Shown: positions 1 to 8,679, counted from the first letter of the stretch. The stretch: DNA of 36,584 nt from an uncultured Flavobacteriales bacterium (GCA_938085425.1 CALKGQ010000037.1:1-36584); one strand, 5' to 3'. Notes: generated from the sequence alone by a model not told the origin. Translations and numbers: made by a program.

Positions 1-1
1 T

Positions 2-3000
2 TCATTCGAAGTGACGCAAGCAAGTGCTTCTTCATTCGAAATCAACGATGCCAGCAACCCATTCTTTGGTCAAACCAACTTCCAAGTTGGTGACGACTGC
101 ACATTCAGCAGCTTGTATGCTGGGGTGAATGGAGTGGTGACAGTGTCATGGGAAGACATCGACTCAGGAGCATCTACATGCCTTGCGTTGGACAGCGTCA
201 TCCTTGACCGTACCTACACTGCTGTGGATGCATGCGGAAATTCAGCACAAGCCACGCAGAAGGTGATTTTGGTCGACACAACAGCACCTGTTTGGGCGAA
301 CGACTCTTACCATGAGCCCGCTCCTACGACTTGTGATATGGCGTTGCTCGACCAGATGAATGATGCCGAATACATGCAGATTCCTGGAATGGCATCTGAC
401 ATTTGTGACGAGCACTTGGACTACGAAGTATCTGCTGTTCTGATGAGTGGTGGTTGCATCGGCACCTGGTACCGTACATGGACTGCCACCGACGATTGTG
501 GCAACGTGTCAACAGCGGAGCAGTTTGTGTCCTTGATCGATACAACTGCACCTGACTTTGACAGTGTGCCTGCGGACATCACCATCGGCTTGAACGAATT
601 CTGCGACGCCAACTATGTGGTGGAAGTCACTGGTGGGGAGGCAACTGCCTCCGACAACTGCGACGTGTGCTTTGACCAAAACCTGGTCATCGGATACACT
701 GAAGCTGAAGCGGTCTTTACTTGTGCTGGTGACGACGACAACCTCGAAGGCAACCGTTACATCGAGCGCACTTGGACCGTCACCGATCAGTGTGGCAACA
801 GCCGAGACAGCATCCAAACCATCACGCTTGTGGACACCATTGCCCCAACCGGCACGGCACAAGATGCGATTTTGGACTGCGCAGAATACCGCGACACCCC
901 CGACCAATTGTTTGGAGTCGTGGATTATGCCGACAATTGTGATTCTGATGTCGCCATCACATGGGACGTTGCAGAAGACGTGGTTGAAAGCATCAACGCT
1001 GAAATCGACAACGCCTTGGTGAACCCAGAGACTGCAGGATGTTACACAGTCACTCGTACCTACCACTTGGTTGACGACTGCGGCAACGTGTCCAGCTTTG
1101 AGCAAACCCTCCACATTGTGGACAACACAGCCCCTGTGTACCAGGGTCCTGGTCAGCTCTTCATCCCTGCACACCTCTACGCTGAGGGCCTCTTGGCTCC
1201 CGACGAAGTATGGTCGTTCCCTGTGGGTGAAAGCACTGAATCTGGCTTCATCTATGAAGACGGTTCGACCGACGAGTTGATGAGCTTCCCCATCGGATAC
1301 ATTGACGACTGCAGTGACTTGTTCACTTGCACCGCTCAAGACTTCGAAGTGTCAGGAGGTTGTGCCGGAACGTTCGAGCGCGTGTTGACCATCACCGATT
1401 TGTGTGGCAACCAGTCTCTCGCTTCTGTCTACATCAACTTGGTGGACACGGTGAGCCCTTACTTCTCGTTCGTCCCAGAAAGCTATACCCTCGAGTGCGA
1501 TGAAGACATCGTGTTCTTGGATCCAGTGGCTGAGGATTGGGTCGACGAAGATGTGTTGGTTGTGGAAACACAGAGCATCATCCAAGGAGCTTACCCTGAG
1601 TCCTACCAGATTGTGCGTTCATGGGTGGCCCGTGACAACTGCGACAACCTCGCTATGGCATCACAGACCATCACCGTGGAAGACACAACAGCTCCGGAGA
1701 TTGTTGCTCCTGCTGACATCGTGGTGGAAAGCCGTCTCTTGGCGACGAACCTCACAGTCACCAACAACGACATCCGCGTTTGTGCAGCGGTCATTCCTGG
1801 TGGAAGCCCCAACGAAAGCGGAGACTACGTTTTGGTCGAGTCAGAGGTCTACAATGCATTGAGTGACTTGATGCAGGTGGGCGATGTGATCCGCATTGGC
1901 AATGCCCAGCGCACCATCACGAGCGTTCAAAACGCCAATGGTCCTGGCTATTCGCTCAAGCGCTTGCGCTGGAACTCCAACTTGCAGAATGTCACCACAA
2001 GTGCATCCAGCAAGATTGACTTGGTCGACAACGCGACGGCAACGGACAACTGTGACGGCAGCCCTGTTGTGACAGCGACTGGCATCCTGTCAGAAGTCGA
2101 GCACTGTGGAAGCACACACATCAAGACGTATGTGCGTGAATTCCAGGCGGTGGACAACGCAGGCAACATGTCCTCAGCGACTCAAACCATCCGTTTGATC
2201 GACGAGACTCTGCCCACCATTTCAGCACCTGCTGATGTGACACTGCAGTGCACTGCTCCGATCCCAACCACTCCTGCAGTGGCTGCGGACCAGATCTACT
2301 GTGACGAAAGCTTGGGTCTCGACACTTGGTACGAGGACTCGATCTCAGGTGACGACGACGAATGTGGTGTGGAATACACCATCACACGTACCCACTATGC
2401 AACTGCAGCGGCCTTGACCCTTGCAGACTCTTGTGAAGTGGACACCGTGATGGACGTTCAAATCATCAACATCGTTGATACCGTGGATCCGAACTTCACG
2501 AACACAGGTGGATTGAACAACAACGCGACAGTCCAAGTTCCTTACGACAACTTCTGTGGTGATGTGACGTTGGGTGATGTTGTTGACGCAACAGCCTCGG
2601 ACAATTGCGACACTCCAGTTGTTTGCGATCCAGTGGCGAATGCTGACGCGAACGCCTTGCTCGACGACATGAACATTCCTCACAGCCCAGATGACATCGC
2701 TTACTTGGTGGACATCGACGCTTCGGGAACCAACAACCCATTCCTCACGGGCGGCGCGTACACCGAAGGAAACATCACAACGCCAGCACCACTGGCCGAC
2801 GGTGAAACCTGCGACAACAACCCCACCCCGCACGGCATGCGCATGTTCAACTTCCTCGGAGGTGAATACTACGTGACCGATGCAGGAACAATGATCAAGG
2901 ATGAAGATGGCACCGCAACGGTGAGCATGGTCGTGTCCAGCGACGAAGGCTCGTTCGAAGTGGAAGCACAATTCGGAAACCTGATGAACTGGGTGGAGTG

Positions 3001-3736
3001 GTGCGCGACTCCTGGCATCGAAAGCTACAAGTCTGACTGCGGACTCGGTGACCACCTCGCGTGGGAGTACGCCATCCTCTTGGACGGTAGCATCACCGGT
3101 GTGGAAGGATCTGCTTTCGAAGGAACGGAGTTGAGCATGTCTCATCAACCGGCCAACGAATACTTTGGATTCCAATTCGGAGAAGGCGCCAACAACAAGA
3201 ATGGTGCGTACGGATTCAGCGGATGGTTCTACTACGGTGGAACGCTCGTTGTGGACGGAGAAGAAAGCAGTGCCATGGGCTCTGGTGACCTCTTCGGAGA
3301 CCTCGACTTCTTGACCCCATGGGAAACGGCACTCACTTACTGTGTTGTGGACTGTGCTGGCAATGACCGTCAGTTCTCCTACACTCTGGAAAGCACAGGC
3401 ATGATTCAAGACATCACTCCTGACGGAGGGGTGGAAGGTGAGCAAGATGCTGAGCCTACCGTGAGCAAGGACTTGATCGAAATCACATCGATTTACCCCA
3501 ACCCAACCGCATCACAAGCGATGTTGACCGTTGAGGTGCAAGAAGATGTGACCGCCAAGATCCAAATCATGACGATGGACGGTTCTTTGGTCAATCAAGT
3601 GTTCGACGGACTCTTGATCGAAGGATGGGCCACCAACTTGACACTCGACGTCAATTCACTGGAGTCTGGTTTGTACCAGGTCCGTGTAAGCTCGAAGAAC
3701 TTCGTGACGACGAAGAAGTTGCTCGTCATTGAGTAA
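2..3736 (+). CDS. Giant secreted HYR-repeat protein with T9SS type A sorting tail (5' partial)
   Basis: The reading frame is open to the left edge, so the true start lies outside the window and the GTG at 11 is only an internal codon. At least eight HYR/Ig-like units can be seen, each ending in the pattern D-x-C-G-N ... V/I-D-T-T-A-P (near 220-295, 478-552, 772-848, 1060-1135, 1387-1455, 1618-1695, 2140-2215, 2425-2490). Many cysteines suggest disulfides in an extracellular protein. Two stretches break the pattern: about 90 residues at roughly 1738-2025 and about 250 residues at roughly 2620-3320, with a glycine/aromatic-rich globular look. The last ~80 residues start with IYPNPT and end in KKLLVIE, the typical type A sorting domain read by the T9SS in Bacteroidota. 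Likely role is surface or matrix adhesion, which is inference. The gene ends at a strong terminator. Confidence 0.9.
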   Translation, partial: SFEVTQASASSFEINDASNPFFGQTNFQVGDDCTFSSLYAGVNGVVTVSWEDIDSGASTCLALDSVILDRTYTAVDACGNSAQATQKVILVDTTAPVWANDSYHEPAPTTCDMALLDQMNDAEYMQIPGMASDICDEHLDYEVSAVLMSGGCIGTWYRTWTATDDCGNVSTAEQFVSLIDTTAPDFDSVPADITIGLNEFCDANYVVEVTGGEATASDNCDVCFDQNLVIGYTEAEAVFTCAGDDDNLEGNRYIERTWTVTDQCGNSRDSIQTITLVDTIAPTGTAQDAILDCAEYRDTPDQLFGVVDYADNCDSDVAITWDVAEDVVESINAEIDNALVNPETAGCYTVTRTYHLVDDCGNVSSFEQTLHIVDNTAPVYQGPGQLFIPAHLYAEGLLAPDEVWSFPVGESTESGFIYEDGSTDELMSFPIGYIDDCSDLFTCTAQDFEVSGGCAGTFERVLTITDLCGNQSLASVYINLVDTVSPYFSFVPESYTLECDEDIVFLDPVAEDWVDEDVLVVETQSIIQGAYPESYQIVRSWVARDNCDNLAMASQTITVEDTTAPEIVAPADIVVESRLLATNLTVTNNDIRVCAAVIPGGSPNESGDYVLVESEVYNALSDLMQVGDVIRIGNAQRTITSVQNANGPGYSLKRLRWNSNLQNVTTSASSKIDLVDNATATDNCDGSPVVTATGILSEVEHCGSTHIKTYVREFQAVDNAGNMSSATQTIRLIDETLPTISAPADVTLQCTAPIPTTPAVAADQIYCDESLGLDTWYEDSISGDDDECGVEYTITRTHYATAAALTLADSCEVDTVMDVQIINIVDTVDPNFTNTGGLNNNATVQVPYDNFCGDVTLGDVVDATASDNCDTPVVCDPVANADANALLDDMNIPHSPDDIAYLVDIDASGTNNPFLTGGAYTEGNITTPAPLADGETCDNNPTPHGMRMFNFLGGEYYVTDAGTMIKDEDGTATVSMVVSSDEGSFEVEAQFGNLMNWVEWCATPGIESYKSDCGLGDHLAWEYAILLDGSITGVEGSAFEGTELSMSHQPANEYFGFQFGEGANNKNGAYGFSGWFYYGGTLVVDGEESSAMGSGDLFGDLDFLTPWETALTYCVVDCAGNDRQFSYTLESTGMIQDITPDGGVEGEQDAEPTVSKDLIEITSIYPNPTASQAMLTVEVQEDVTAKIQIMTMDGSLVNQVFDGLLIEGWATNLTLDVNSLESGLYQVRVSSKNFVTTKKLLVIE

Positions 3737-3766
3737 CCCTCCCACTGAGCTTGCGCCATGAAATTG

Positions 3767-3800
3767 GAAGGCCGTCCCCTGGGGGCGGCCTTCTTTTTTT
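3767..3800 (+). terminator. Rho-independent terminator of the HYR-repeat gene
   Basis: GAAGGCCG (3767-3774) and CGGCCTTC (3786-3793) form an 8-bp perfect stem; inner C and G runs can extend it. Seven T residues follow at 3794-3800. It starts 30 bases after the stop codon at 3736. Confidence 0.92.
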
Positions 3801-3821
3801 GTTCCTACTTATCTTGAGGAC

Positions 3822-4982
3822 ATGAAAACGAACGCTCCTTCTCTTGGGTTCATCCTTGCCCTATTGTTCACCACGATCCTCGTCACAAATGGTGTGGCCC
3901 AAAGTGATGGCACCTTTCCATACAACCCGGACTCGAATGGCAACCAAGCCATCGAAACGAATGACTTGATCGAATTTCTTACTGTCTTTGGATCTTCTTT
4001 CTTGCCCTCAGGTGTTTTGCCCGTCGAGGGAGGAGGAACTGGGGTCACGACAACGGACAGTGTGCGCCTTGTTTTGGGGGTGAGCACCTTCGCGGACGTG
4101 GTTCCCCTCGGAGGGGTGGGTCCAGAGGCTTCCATCACCGGTACATTGAACATCTCGCAAGCCCTCAGCCAAGGATCTGGCACGGTGGCCTCAGGCTCAT
4201 ACTCCCAAGCCCAGGGGAGAAACAGCACGGCCTCCGGTCCATTCAGTTTTGCCTCCAACCAAAACAGCACCGCTACAGGGGTTTGTTCCAGCGCGATTGG
4301 TGAAGGCACCTCGGCCCTGGCAACAGCCGCACACTCGCAAGGTTTTGGCTCCGTTGCAAGCGGCTTGGCGTCGCATGCAGAAGGGTACCAAACGGATGCC
4401 CTCAACAACTACAGCCATTCGGAGGGCTACCGCACAGAAGCGGCAAACACCTCAGCACATGCGGAGGGCTATCAAAGCACCGCCAATGGCCTCTACAGCC
4501 ACGCTGAAAACAGGAACACGCTGGCCTCTGCCACATGTGCACATGCCGAAGGAGAAGGCACCAGCGCCACTGCGGATGCGTCTCACAGTGAAGGATTCGA
4601 AACGTTGGCCAGCGGTTTTGCTGCGCATGCAGAAGGGTACCAAACCACCGCATCAGGATTGTACAGCCACGCCGCGGGCCGGGGATCGTCCGCAAGCGCC
4701 ACAAGCGCCTCCGCCATCGGGTACAACTTGGTGGCCGACCAGGAAAATGGATCTGTGGTGGGTCAATGGAACCTTGAAGGCCAAACCAATGTCCTCTTTG
4801 CCGTGGGCAACGGCGCCGACGCAGAAAGCCGGTCAGACGCACTTCAAGTCGATGCACTGGGCAACGTCACGGCCTCAGGAAAGGTCATTGCCTCCGGTCA
4901 AGATTTGCTCCAATTGATTTCCGCATTGCAAAGCCAAGTCGATTCTTTGCAAATGCAGTTGGACGCCCTCGGCGGAAACTGA
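3822..4982 (+). CDS. Secreted protein with YadA/Hia-type head repeats and C-terminal coiled coil
   Basis: A 386-residue protein with a clear signal peptide (about residues 1-27, ending NGVAQ). Residues ~35-55 hold a D/N-rich loop followed by DLIEFLTVFG, similar to dockerin-like calcium loops seen in marine Bacteroidota proteins (inference). From ~110 to ~303 there is a 14-residue-periodic array of S-x-A-x-G / H-A-E-G-Y-x-T-x-A-S-G units, the left-handed beta-roll signature of trimeric autotransporter heads. After it comes a segment like the region before S74-type tail-fibre domains (LFAVGNGADAESRSDALQVD), then a short heptad-like coiled coil at the very C-terminus. There is neither a YadA membrane anchor nor a recognisable T9SS tail, so the route to the surface is unclear. 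The ATG is preceded 4 bases upstream by a TATCTTGA box. Function is likely trimeric adhesion; the anchoring is unknown. Confidence 0.85.
   Translation: MKTNAPSLGFILALLFTTILVTNGVAQSDGTFPYNPDSNGNQAIETNDLIEFLTVFGSSFLPSGVLPVEGGGTGVTTTDSVRLVLGVSTFADVVPLGGVGPEASITGTLNISQALSQGSGTVASGSYSQAQGRNSTASGPFSFASNQNSTATGVCSSAIGEGTSALATAAHSQGFGSVASGLASHAEGYQTDALNNYSHSEGYRTEAANTSAHAEGYQSTANGLYSHAENRNTLASATCAHAEGEGTSATADASHSEGFETLASGFAAHAEGYQTTASGLYSHAAGRGSSASATSASAIGYNLVADQENGSVVGQWNLEGQTNVLFAVGNGADAESRSDALQVDALGNVTASGKVIASGQDLLQLISALQSQVDSLQMQLDALGGN
4150..4731 (+). repeat. 42-bp-periodic coding repeats of the YadA-like head
   Basis: The 14-residue protein units are reflected in DNA. A 21-base segment at 4373-4393 recurs exactly at 4625-4645, a distance of 252 bases, which is six 42-base units. 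Other units have diverged. This exact copy points to recent internal duplication or gene conversion between repeats. Confidence 0.75.
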
Positions 4983-4995
4983 ACTTCGTGAAGTT
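4982..4995. terminator. Short inverted repeat between convergent genes
   Basis: AACTTC (4982-4987) and GAAGTT (4990-4995) form a perfect 6-bp inverted repeat with a 2-base centre, starting on the last base of the stop of the YadA-like gene and just before the stop of the convergent aldehyde dehydrogenase gene. There is no T-tract, so a terminator role is only a suggestion. Confidence 0.25.
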
Positions 4996-5001
4996 GGCGT
5001 T

Positions 5002-6432
5002 CTACAGTTGAATGCAAATGTTTTGGGGCTCGGTGAAAAACTCGAGCGCCTCGAATCCTCCTTCGCGTCCAAGCCCCGAGGCCTTGACGCCGCCAAATGG
5101 GGTGCGCAAGTCACGAAGCAACCAAGTATTGACCCACACAATGCCCGAATCGATTTTGGCAGCCACACGATGGGCCCGCTTCAGGTCAGTGGTCCACAGG
5201 GTGGCCGCCAGTCCGTACACGGTGTTGTTGGCCAAGGCCAAGGCCTCCTCCTCCGTGTCGAAGGCCTGAAGGGTCACGACGGGTCCAAAAATCTCCTCCT
5301 GGTTGGTGGCACAGTTGGGGCCCAGACCCTCAATGACGGTCGGCGCGACAAAAAACCCATTTTCTCCACCCTTGGGGAACACCCTGTTTCCGCCACATAG
5401 CACAGAGCCGCCCTCATCGCGGGCCCTTTCGATGCAAGACAAAATCTTGCTCATGTGGCTTTCTGAGACCACCGCGCCCATTTTGGTGGCGAGGTCCAAG
5501 GGGTCTCCTGCCACCATTTTGGAAGCTTTGGCGACCAGCGCGTCTCGGAACGCGTCATAGATCGAGCGCTCCACCAGAATCCGAGAACCGCACAAACAAA
5601 TTTGGCCCTGGTTCGCGAAGGAACTGCGCAAGGTGGTCCGCAATGCCTCGTCAAAGTCTGCATCTGCAAAAACAATGGCGGGGTTCTTTCCCCCGAGTTC
5701 GAGGCTCATTTTCTTGAATTTGGGCGCCACATGGCCTGCAATGCGCGCACCTGTCTGGGTGCCGCCAGTGAAGGACACGGCGGCGATGTCGTCGTGTGTG
5801 ACCATGGCCTCGCCCACTTCTGGACCCAAGCCATGAAGGACGTTGAACACCCCTGGAGGAAAACCAGCTTCTTCCACCCAAGTGCTCAACAAATAGGCCG
5901 TCGCGGGGGTCAGCTCTGAAGGCTTGGCCACAACACAGTTGCCAGCGGCCAGTGCGGGTGCCACCTTCCAAGTGAACAGGTACAAAGGCAAGTTCCATGG
6001 GCTGATGCATGCCACGACCCCCAAAGGCTTGCGCAGGGTGTAGTTGATGGCTTCTCCTTCCATGGCATGGCTTTGGCTGGCAAAATGCTGGATGCCCGAG
6101 GCGTAGAACCTCAGGTTCTTTTCTGCGCGCGGGATGTCGACATGGGCCGCCAAAGACACCGGCTTGCCATTGTCGCGTGCCTCGGCCTCGGCCAACAGAG
6201 GGGCGTTGTCGCGCACGGCATCTGCCAAACGCTCCAAGCATGCGGCACGCTCGGCAGCAGGTGTCGAAGACCAAGCAGGGAAGGCACGTTTGGCGGCGGC
6301 CACGGCGCGATTGACCTCTTCCGGACCCGAACGAGGAATGGTGCCATACACTTCGCCAGTTCCAGGCGTCACATTGTCCAATGTCCGAACGGTCGTTTCC
6401 AGCACGCCGTTCACAAAATTCCGTACTTCCAT
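5002..6432 (-). CDS. Aldehyde dehydrogenase, ALDH8 / 2-aminomuconate (2-hydroxymuconate) semialdehyde dehydrogenase type
   Basis: A 476-residue NAD(P)-dependent aldehyde dehydrogenase of full family length. Visible motifs: SPWN with the oxyanion Asn at ~147, SFTGGTQTG (~220-228) of the cofactor fold, LELGGKNP with general base Glu ~245, and FANQGQICLCG with catalytic Cys ~279; the Glu-Cys spacing of 34 fits the family. The C-terminal WLLRDLRTPFGG...SGLGREGG and the ICLCGSR active-site loop resemble ALDH8A1/2-aminomuconic semialdehyde dehydrogenase of the kynurenine route and XylG/DmpC-type hydroxymuconate enzymes (family knowledge from memory). The ATG at 6432 was chosen because upstream in-frame starts run into the tRNA gene and because the family starts close to this point. 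It is a single-gene unit. Substrate is not provable from sequence; the HppD and HmgA genes at 24-26 kb show that aromatic catabolism exists in this genome. Confidence 0.88.
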   Translation of the reverse strand: MEVRNFVNGVLETTVRTLDNVTPGTGEVYGTIPRSGPEEVNRAVAAAKRAFPAWSSTPAAERAACLERLADAVRDNAPLLAEAEARDNGKPVSLAAHVDIPRAEKNLRFYASGIQHFASQSHAMEGEAINYTLRKPLGVVACISPWNLPLYLFTWKVAPALAAGNCVVAKPSELTPATAYLLSTWVEEAGFPPGVFNVLHGLGPEVGEAMVTHDDIAAVSFTGGTQTGARIAGHVAPKFKKMSLELGGKNPAIVFADADFDEALRTTLRSSFANQGQICLCGSRILVERSIYDAFRDALVAKASKMVAGDPLDLATKMGAVVSESHMSKILSCIERARDEGGSVLCGGNRVFPKGGENGFFVAPTVIEGLGPNCATNQEEIFGPVVTLQAFDTEEEALALANNTVYGLAATLWTTDLKRAHRVAAKIDSGIVWVNTWLLRDLRTPFGGVKASGLGREGGFEALEFFTEPQNICIQL

Positions 6433-6438
6433 GGTGGA

Positions 6439-6446
6439 CGAAGTTA
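6439..6446 (-). promoter_or_regulatory. Candidate -7 box of the aldehyde dehydrogenase gene
   Basis: On the minus strand TAACTTCG lies 6 bases before the ATG at 6432, close to the Bacteroidota -7 consensus TAnnTTTG (one mismatch). No clear -33 TTG at the usual distance. Confidence 0.35.
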
Positions 6447-6458
6447 CCTTGCCTTGTT

Positions 6459-6466
6459 TATCTTTG
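6459..6466 (+). promoter_or_regulatory. Promoter -7 box of tRNA-Gln
   Basis: TATCTTTG matches the Bacteroidota -7 consensus TAnnTTTG exactly and ends 17 bases before the tRNA 5' end, as expected for a short leader. The -33 element is not obvious. Confidence 0.6.
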
Positions 6467-6483
6467 CGCTGCCTTTGCGCAAT

Positions 6484-6554
6484 TGCCCCATGGTGTAATG
6501 GTAACACACCGGTTTTTGGTACCGTTTTTCCAGGTTCGAGTCCTGGTGGGGCAA
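6484..6554 (+). tRNA. tRNA-Gln (anticodon UUG)
   Basis: A complete 71-nt cloverleaf. Acceptor stem TGCCCCA (6484-6490) pairs with TGGGGCA (6547-6553), discriminator A at 6554. D stem GTGT/ACAC. The anticodon loop TTTTGGT carries anticodon TTG. T stem CCAGG/CCTGG closes the loop TTCGAGT. The U1-A72 pair fits bacterial tRNA-Gln. CCA is not encoded. The tRNA stands alone between two minus-strand genes. Confidence 0.97.
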
Positions 6555-6563
6555 CTCTCTCGC

Positions 6564-6594
6564 AAAAAAGCCATCCTCAACGGATGGCTTTTTT
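6564..6594. terminator. Bidirectional terminator between tRNA-Gln and the OmpA-family gene
   Basis: Perfect 13-bp inverted repeat: AAAAAAGCCATCC (6564-6576) and GGATGGCTTTTTT (6582-6594) with a 5-base loop. It gives a GC stem followed by six T on either strand, so it can end the tRNA transcript (+) and the OmpA-family transcript (-), whose stop is at 6619. Confidence 0.93.
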
Positions 6595-6618
6595 CATGCC
6601 CAACGATGTCGAATGGCT

Positions 6619-7620
6619 TCAATCTGAAATCAGCTCAAACAAACTGTCCAGGTTGGGTGCAAGGATCACCTCAATTCTCCGGTTCTTGCCTTTGTCTGCA
6701 GGGTCCACTGGATGGTATTCACTCTTGCCAGAAGCCGACAGCATGGAGGGATCCACCCCCGGGTTTTCCAGCAAAATACCCACCACGGCTGTCGCACGAA
6801 GTACGCTCAACTCCCAATTGTCTCTGGGGATGGTGTTGCTGCTCACCTTGTCTGTGTCGGTATGGCCTTCCACAACAATTTCCAAATCAGATTGCTCGGC
6901 GATGACCCCGGCCAAGCCTTGAAGGGCTGCCTGGCCTCCATCGTCCACCACTGCGCTGCCAGAGGGAAACAACAGCTGGGCCTCCATGCTGACATACACC
7001 TTTCCATTTCGCTGCTCCACATTCAATCCCTTTCCTTGGAATCCCAAAAGCGCATCTGACAACCTGGCCCTCAAGGCTTCTGCAGCCCGCTCTCTTGCCT
7101 CAAGCATGGATTCCAACTCTTCCACCCTTTGGCTACGGGCCACCAACAATTGTGATTTTTCGTTGAGGTCCTTTTCAAGCTGGTTCAGGGCATCCTCGCG
7201 CCGCTGCAATTCTTCACGAATCGCCATGACATCCTCCAAGAGCTGTCGATTTTCCTGAGCGATGTCGCTGAGTCGTCCTGAACTTTGATTGGTCAGAGCT
7301 TCGTTGAGCTCCGCCAGCCGAGCCACTTCTTCGCGGTACCGCTTGACATCTGCGCCCAGCTGCTGGGCCTCCTTTGTCAAGGTCTCTTGTTCTTGGGTCA
7401 GTCGGCCGAGACGTCCCTCGAGTTCCCTGCTGTTGACCTCGGCATCCTGACGGGCCAATCGCAATGCGGAATTTTCACCTTCGGCTTCGTCCAGTTGGAC
7501 TTGCAAGGCTTCATACTGTTGTGTGGTCACACAGCCTGTGACAGGCCCCAACATGGCCAAACCCAAGATCCAATTGGCGAAACAGGCAGAAGTTGGTCGG
7601 AAGGGAGAGGGAACATTCAT
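6619..7620 (-). CDS. OmpA-family lipoprotein with long coiled coil
   Basis: A 333-residue protein. A basic N-terminus, a hydrophobic stretch and the lipobox VTGC put the lipidated Cys at 30. Residues ~33-190 are an uninterrupted, charge-rich coiled coil (QYEALQVQLDEAE..., ELQRREDALNQLEKDLNEK...). Residues ~205-325 are an OmpA C-terminal peptidoglycan-binding domain: LLFPSGSA, VVEGHTDTD, NWELSVLRATAV and NRRIEVIL, including the usual Asp and Arg that hold diaminopimelate. Expected role is tethering the outer membrane to peptidoglycan or acting as a periplasmic spacer. The start codon at 7620 is preceded by a G-rich stretch (AGGGGG), one of the few Shine-Dalgarno-like sequences seen here. Confidence 0.9.
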   Translation of the reverse strand: MNVPSPFRPTSACFANWILGLAMLGPVTGCVTTQQYEALQVQLDEAEGENSALRLARQDAEVNSRELEGRLGRLTQEQETLTKEAQQLGADVKRYREEVARLAELNEALTNQSSGRLSDIAQENRQLLEDVMAIREELQRREDALNQLEKDLNEKSQLLVARSQRVEELESMLEARERAAEALRARLSDALLGFQGKGLNVEQRNGKVYVSMEAQLLFPSGSAVVDDGGQAALQGLAGVIAEQSDLEIVVEGHTDTDKVSSNTIPRDNWELSVLRATAVVGILLENPGVDPSMLSASGKSEYHPVDPADKGKNRRIEVILAPNLDSLFELISD

Positions 7621-7707
7621 GACCCCCTAAGTTCACGCCAAGACGGCGGCAATCCAGCCGTCGCCCTGCGCCTTATTCACAGCGAAATGTCGAAGTTCAG
7701 ACCCGAA

Positions 7708-8679
7708 TCAATCGATCGGCATGGCGTATTGTCCGCCGCTCACCGTGATGGTGTTGCCCAGAGCATCCTGCATGGAGCCCTGGAAAGTTCCGACGACATA
7801 TCCTCCAGACACGGGGTCGATGTAGTTGATTTGGAACGTGGTGTTGCCTCCTTGCAATGTGGTGTAGCTCCCACCATCTGTCGCAGTGTAGGCTCCGGCC
7901 TGAGGAAGGGAAGACGGATTCAAAGGAACCACCACGCCATTGGACCATCCATCGACGGGCTCGGCAATGACAAACCCAATCTGTGCGCCTGTCAAGCTCG
8001 TTCCTTGGATTTGCAGGTTGCTGCCCACAATGACCGCAGAAGCCAAAGCATCGCCCAGGTATTGGATGCCAAAAGAGGACCAAGAAATTTCAGCGGCGCA
8101 CGGTTCGCAGTTGGGTCCGCCGCAATCGATGTAATCCTCCAAACCGTCTTGGATGCCATTGGTGCAATCGCACAAACACTCGCATGGATCGCAGTTGTTG
8201 CCCCCACAATCAATGCCCGTCTCATCCCCATTCAACTCGCCATCGGTGCATGAAGGGCAAGGATCGCAGTCCACACCACCACAATCGACTTCTTGCTCGT
8301 ATCCATTCAGCAGCCCATCCCCGCACAATTCGGGGCAAGCAGGACATCCATCGCATCCACAATCAATGCCCGATTCGCCTTCGTCCAAGACCCCGTTGAA
8401 GTCTGTATCACAGGGCGCGCAGCTTCCTCCACAATCGACCCACTGCTCCCCGAGCAACGGGTTCCACTCCCCGTTCTCGCATGGATCGCATGGCTCGCAA
8501 ATCGGGCCACCACAGTCCACCAATTCTTCCCCATTGTTGAGGATTTCGTCGTAGCAATTCTCCCCGATCAAGTTGTCGTCGTTGAGGCAGCTGGTCAGCG
8601 AGATGGCCGACAGGCAAACCGCAGCGAAAGCCCAAACGAATCGGAAGGCGAAAGAAGAAGAGGGTTGGTGAGAGGTCAT
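7708..8679 (-). CDS. Cysteine-rich repeat lipoprotein
   Basis: A 323-residue protein with a lipoprotein signal (lipobox LTSC, Cys at 31). Residues ~40-190 contain six units of about 22-26 residues with the core N-G-x-E-x-x-V/I-D-C-G-G-x-x-C-x-P-C; the third unit reads DCGCDGCPAC. The DGxxNGxE part resembles calcium-binding loops and the paired cysteines suggest disulfide knots. Residues ~195-323 are cysteine-free, rich in S, T, G and beta-prone, and probably form a separate beta-sandwich domain. Such arrays occur in marine Bacteroidota and myxobacterial surface proteins (family knowledge); no enzymatic function can be assigned. A TATCTTTC box lies at 8700-8707 on the minus strand, 20 bases before the ATG. 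Confidence 0.85.
   Translation of the reverse strand: MTSHQPSSSFAFRFVWAFAAVCLSAISLTSCLNDDNLIGENCYDEILNNGEELVDCGGPICEPCDPCENGEWNPLLGEQWVDCGGSCAPCDTDFNGVLDEGESGIDCGCDGCPACPELCGDGLLNGYEQEVDCGGVDCDPCPSCTDGELNGDETGIDCGGNNCDPCECLCDCTNGIQDGLEDYIDCGGPNCEPCAAEISWSSFGIQYLGDALASAVIVGSNLQIQGTSLTGAQIGFVIAEPVDGWSNGVVVPLNPSSLPQAGAYTATDGGSYTTLQGGNTTFQINYIDPVSGGYVVGTFQGSMQDALGNTITVSGGQYAMPID

Noticed and set aside
1-40. Direct repeat TTCATTCGAA at 1-10 and 31-40 at the window edge, possible attachment site or assembly artefact
   Set aside because: It lies in coding sequence (Ser-Phe-Glu twice) in a repeat-rich protein; no integrase or mobile element is near.
2345-3445. 366-codon minus-strand open frame opposite the HYR-repeat gene
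   Set aside because: Shadow of the repeat-rich plus-strand gene; composition is atypical for a protein.
6433-6507. N-terminal extension of the aldehyde dehydrogenase
   Set aside because: It would overlap the tRNA-Gln gene and codes a sequence not seen in the family; the ATG at 6432 fits better.
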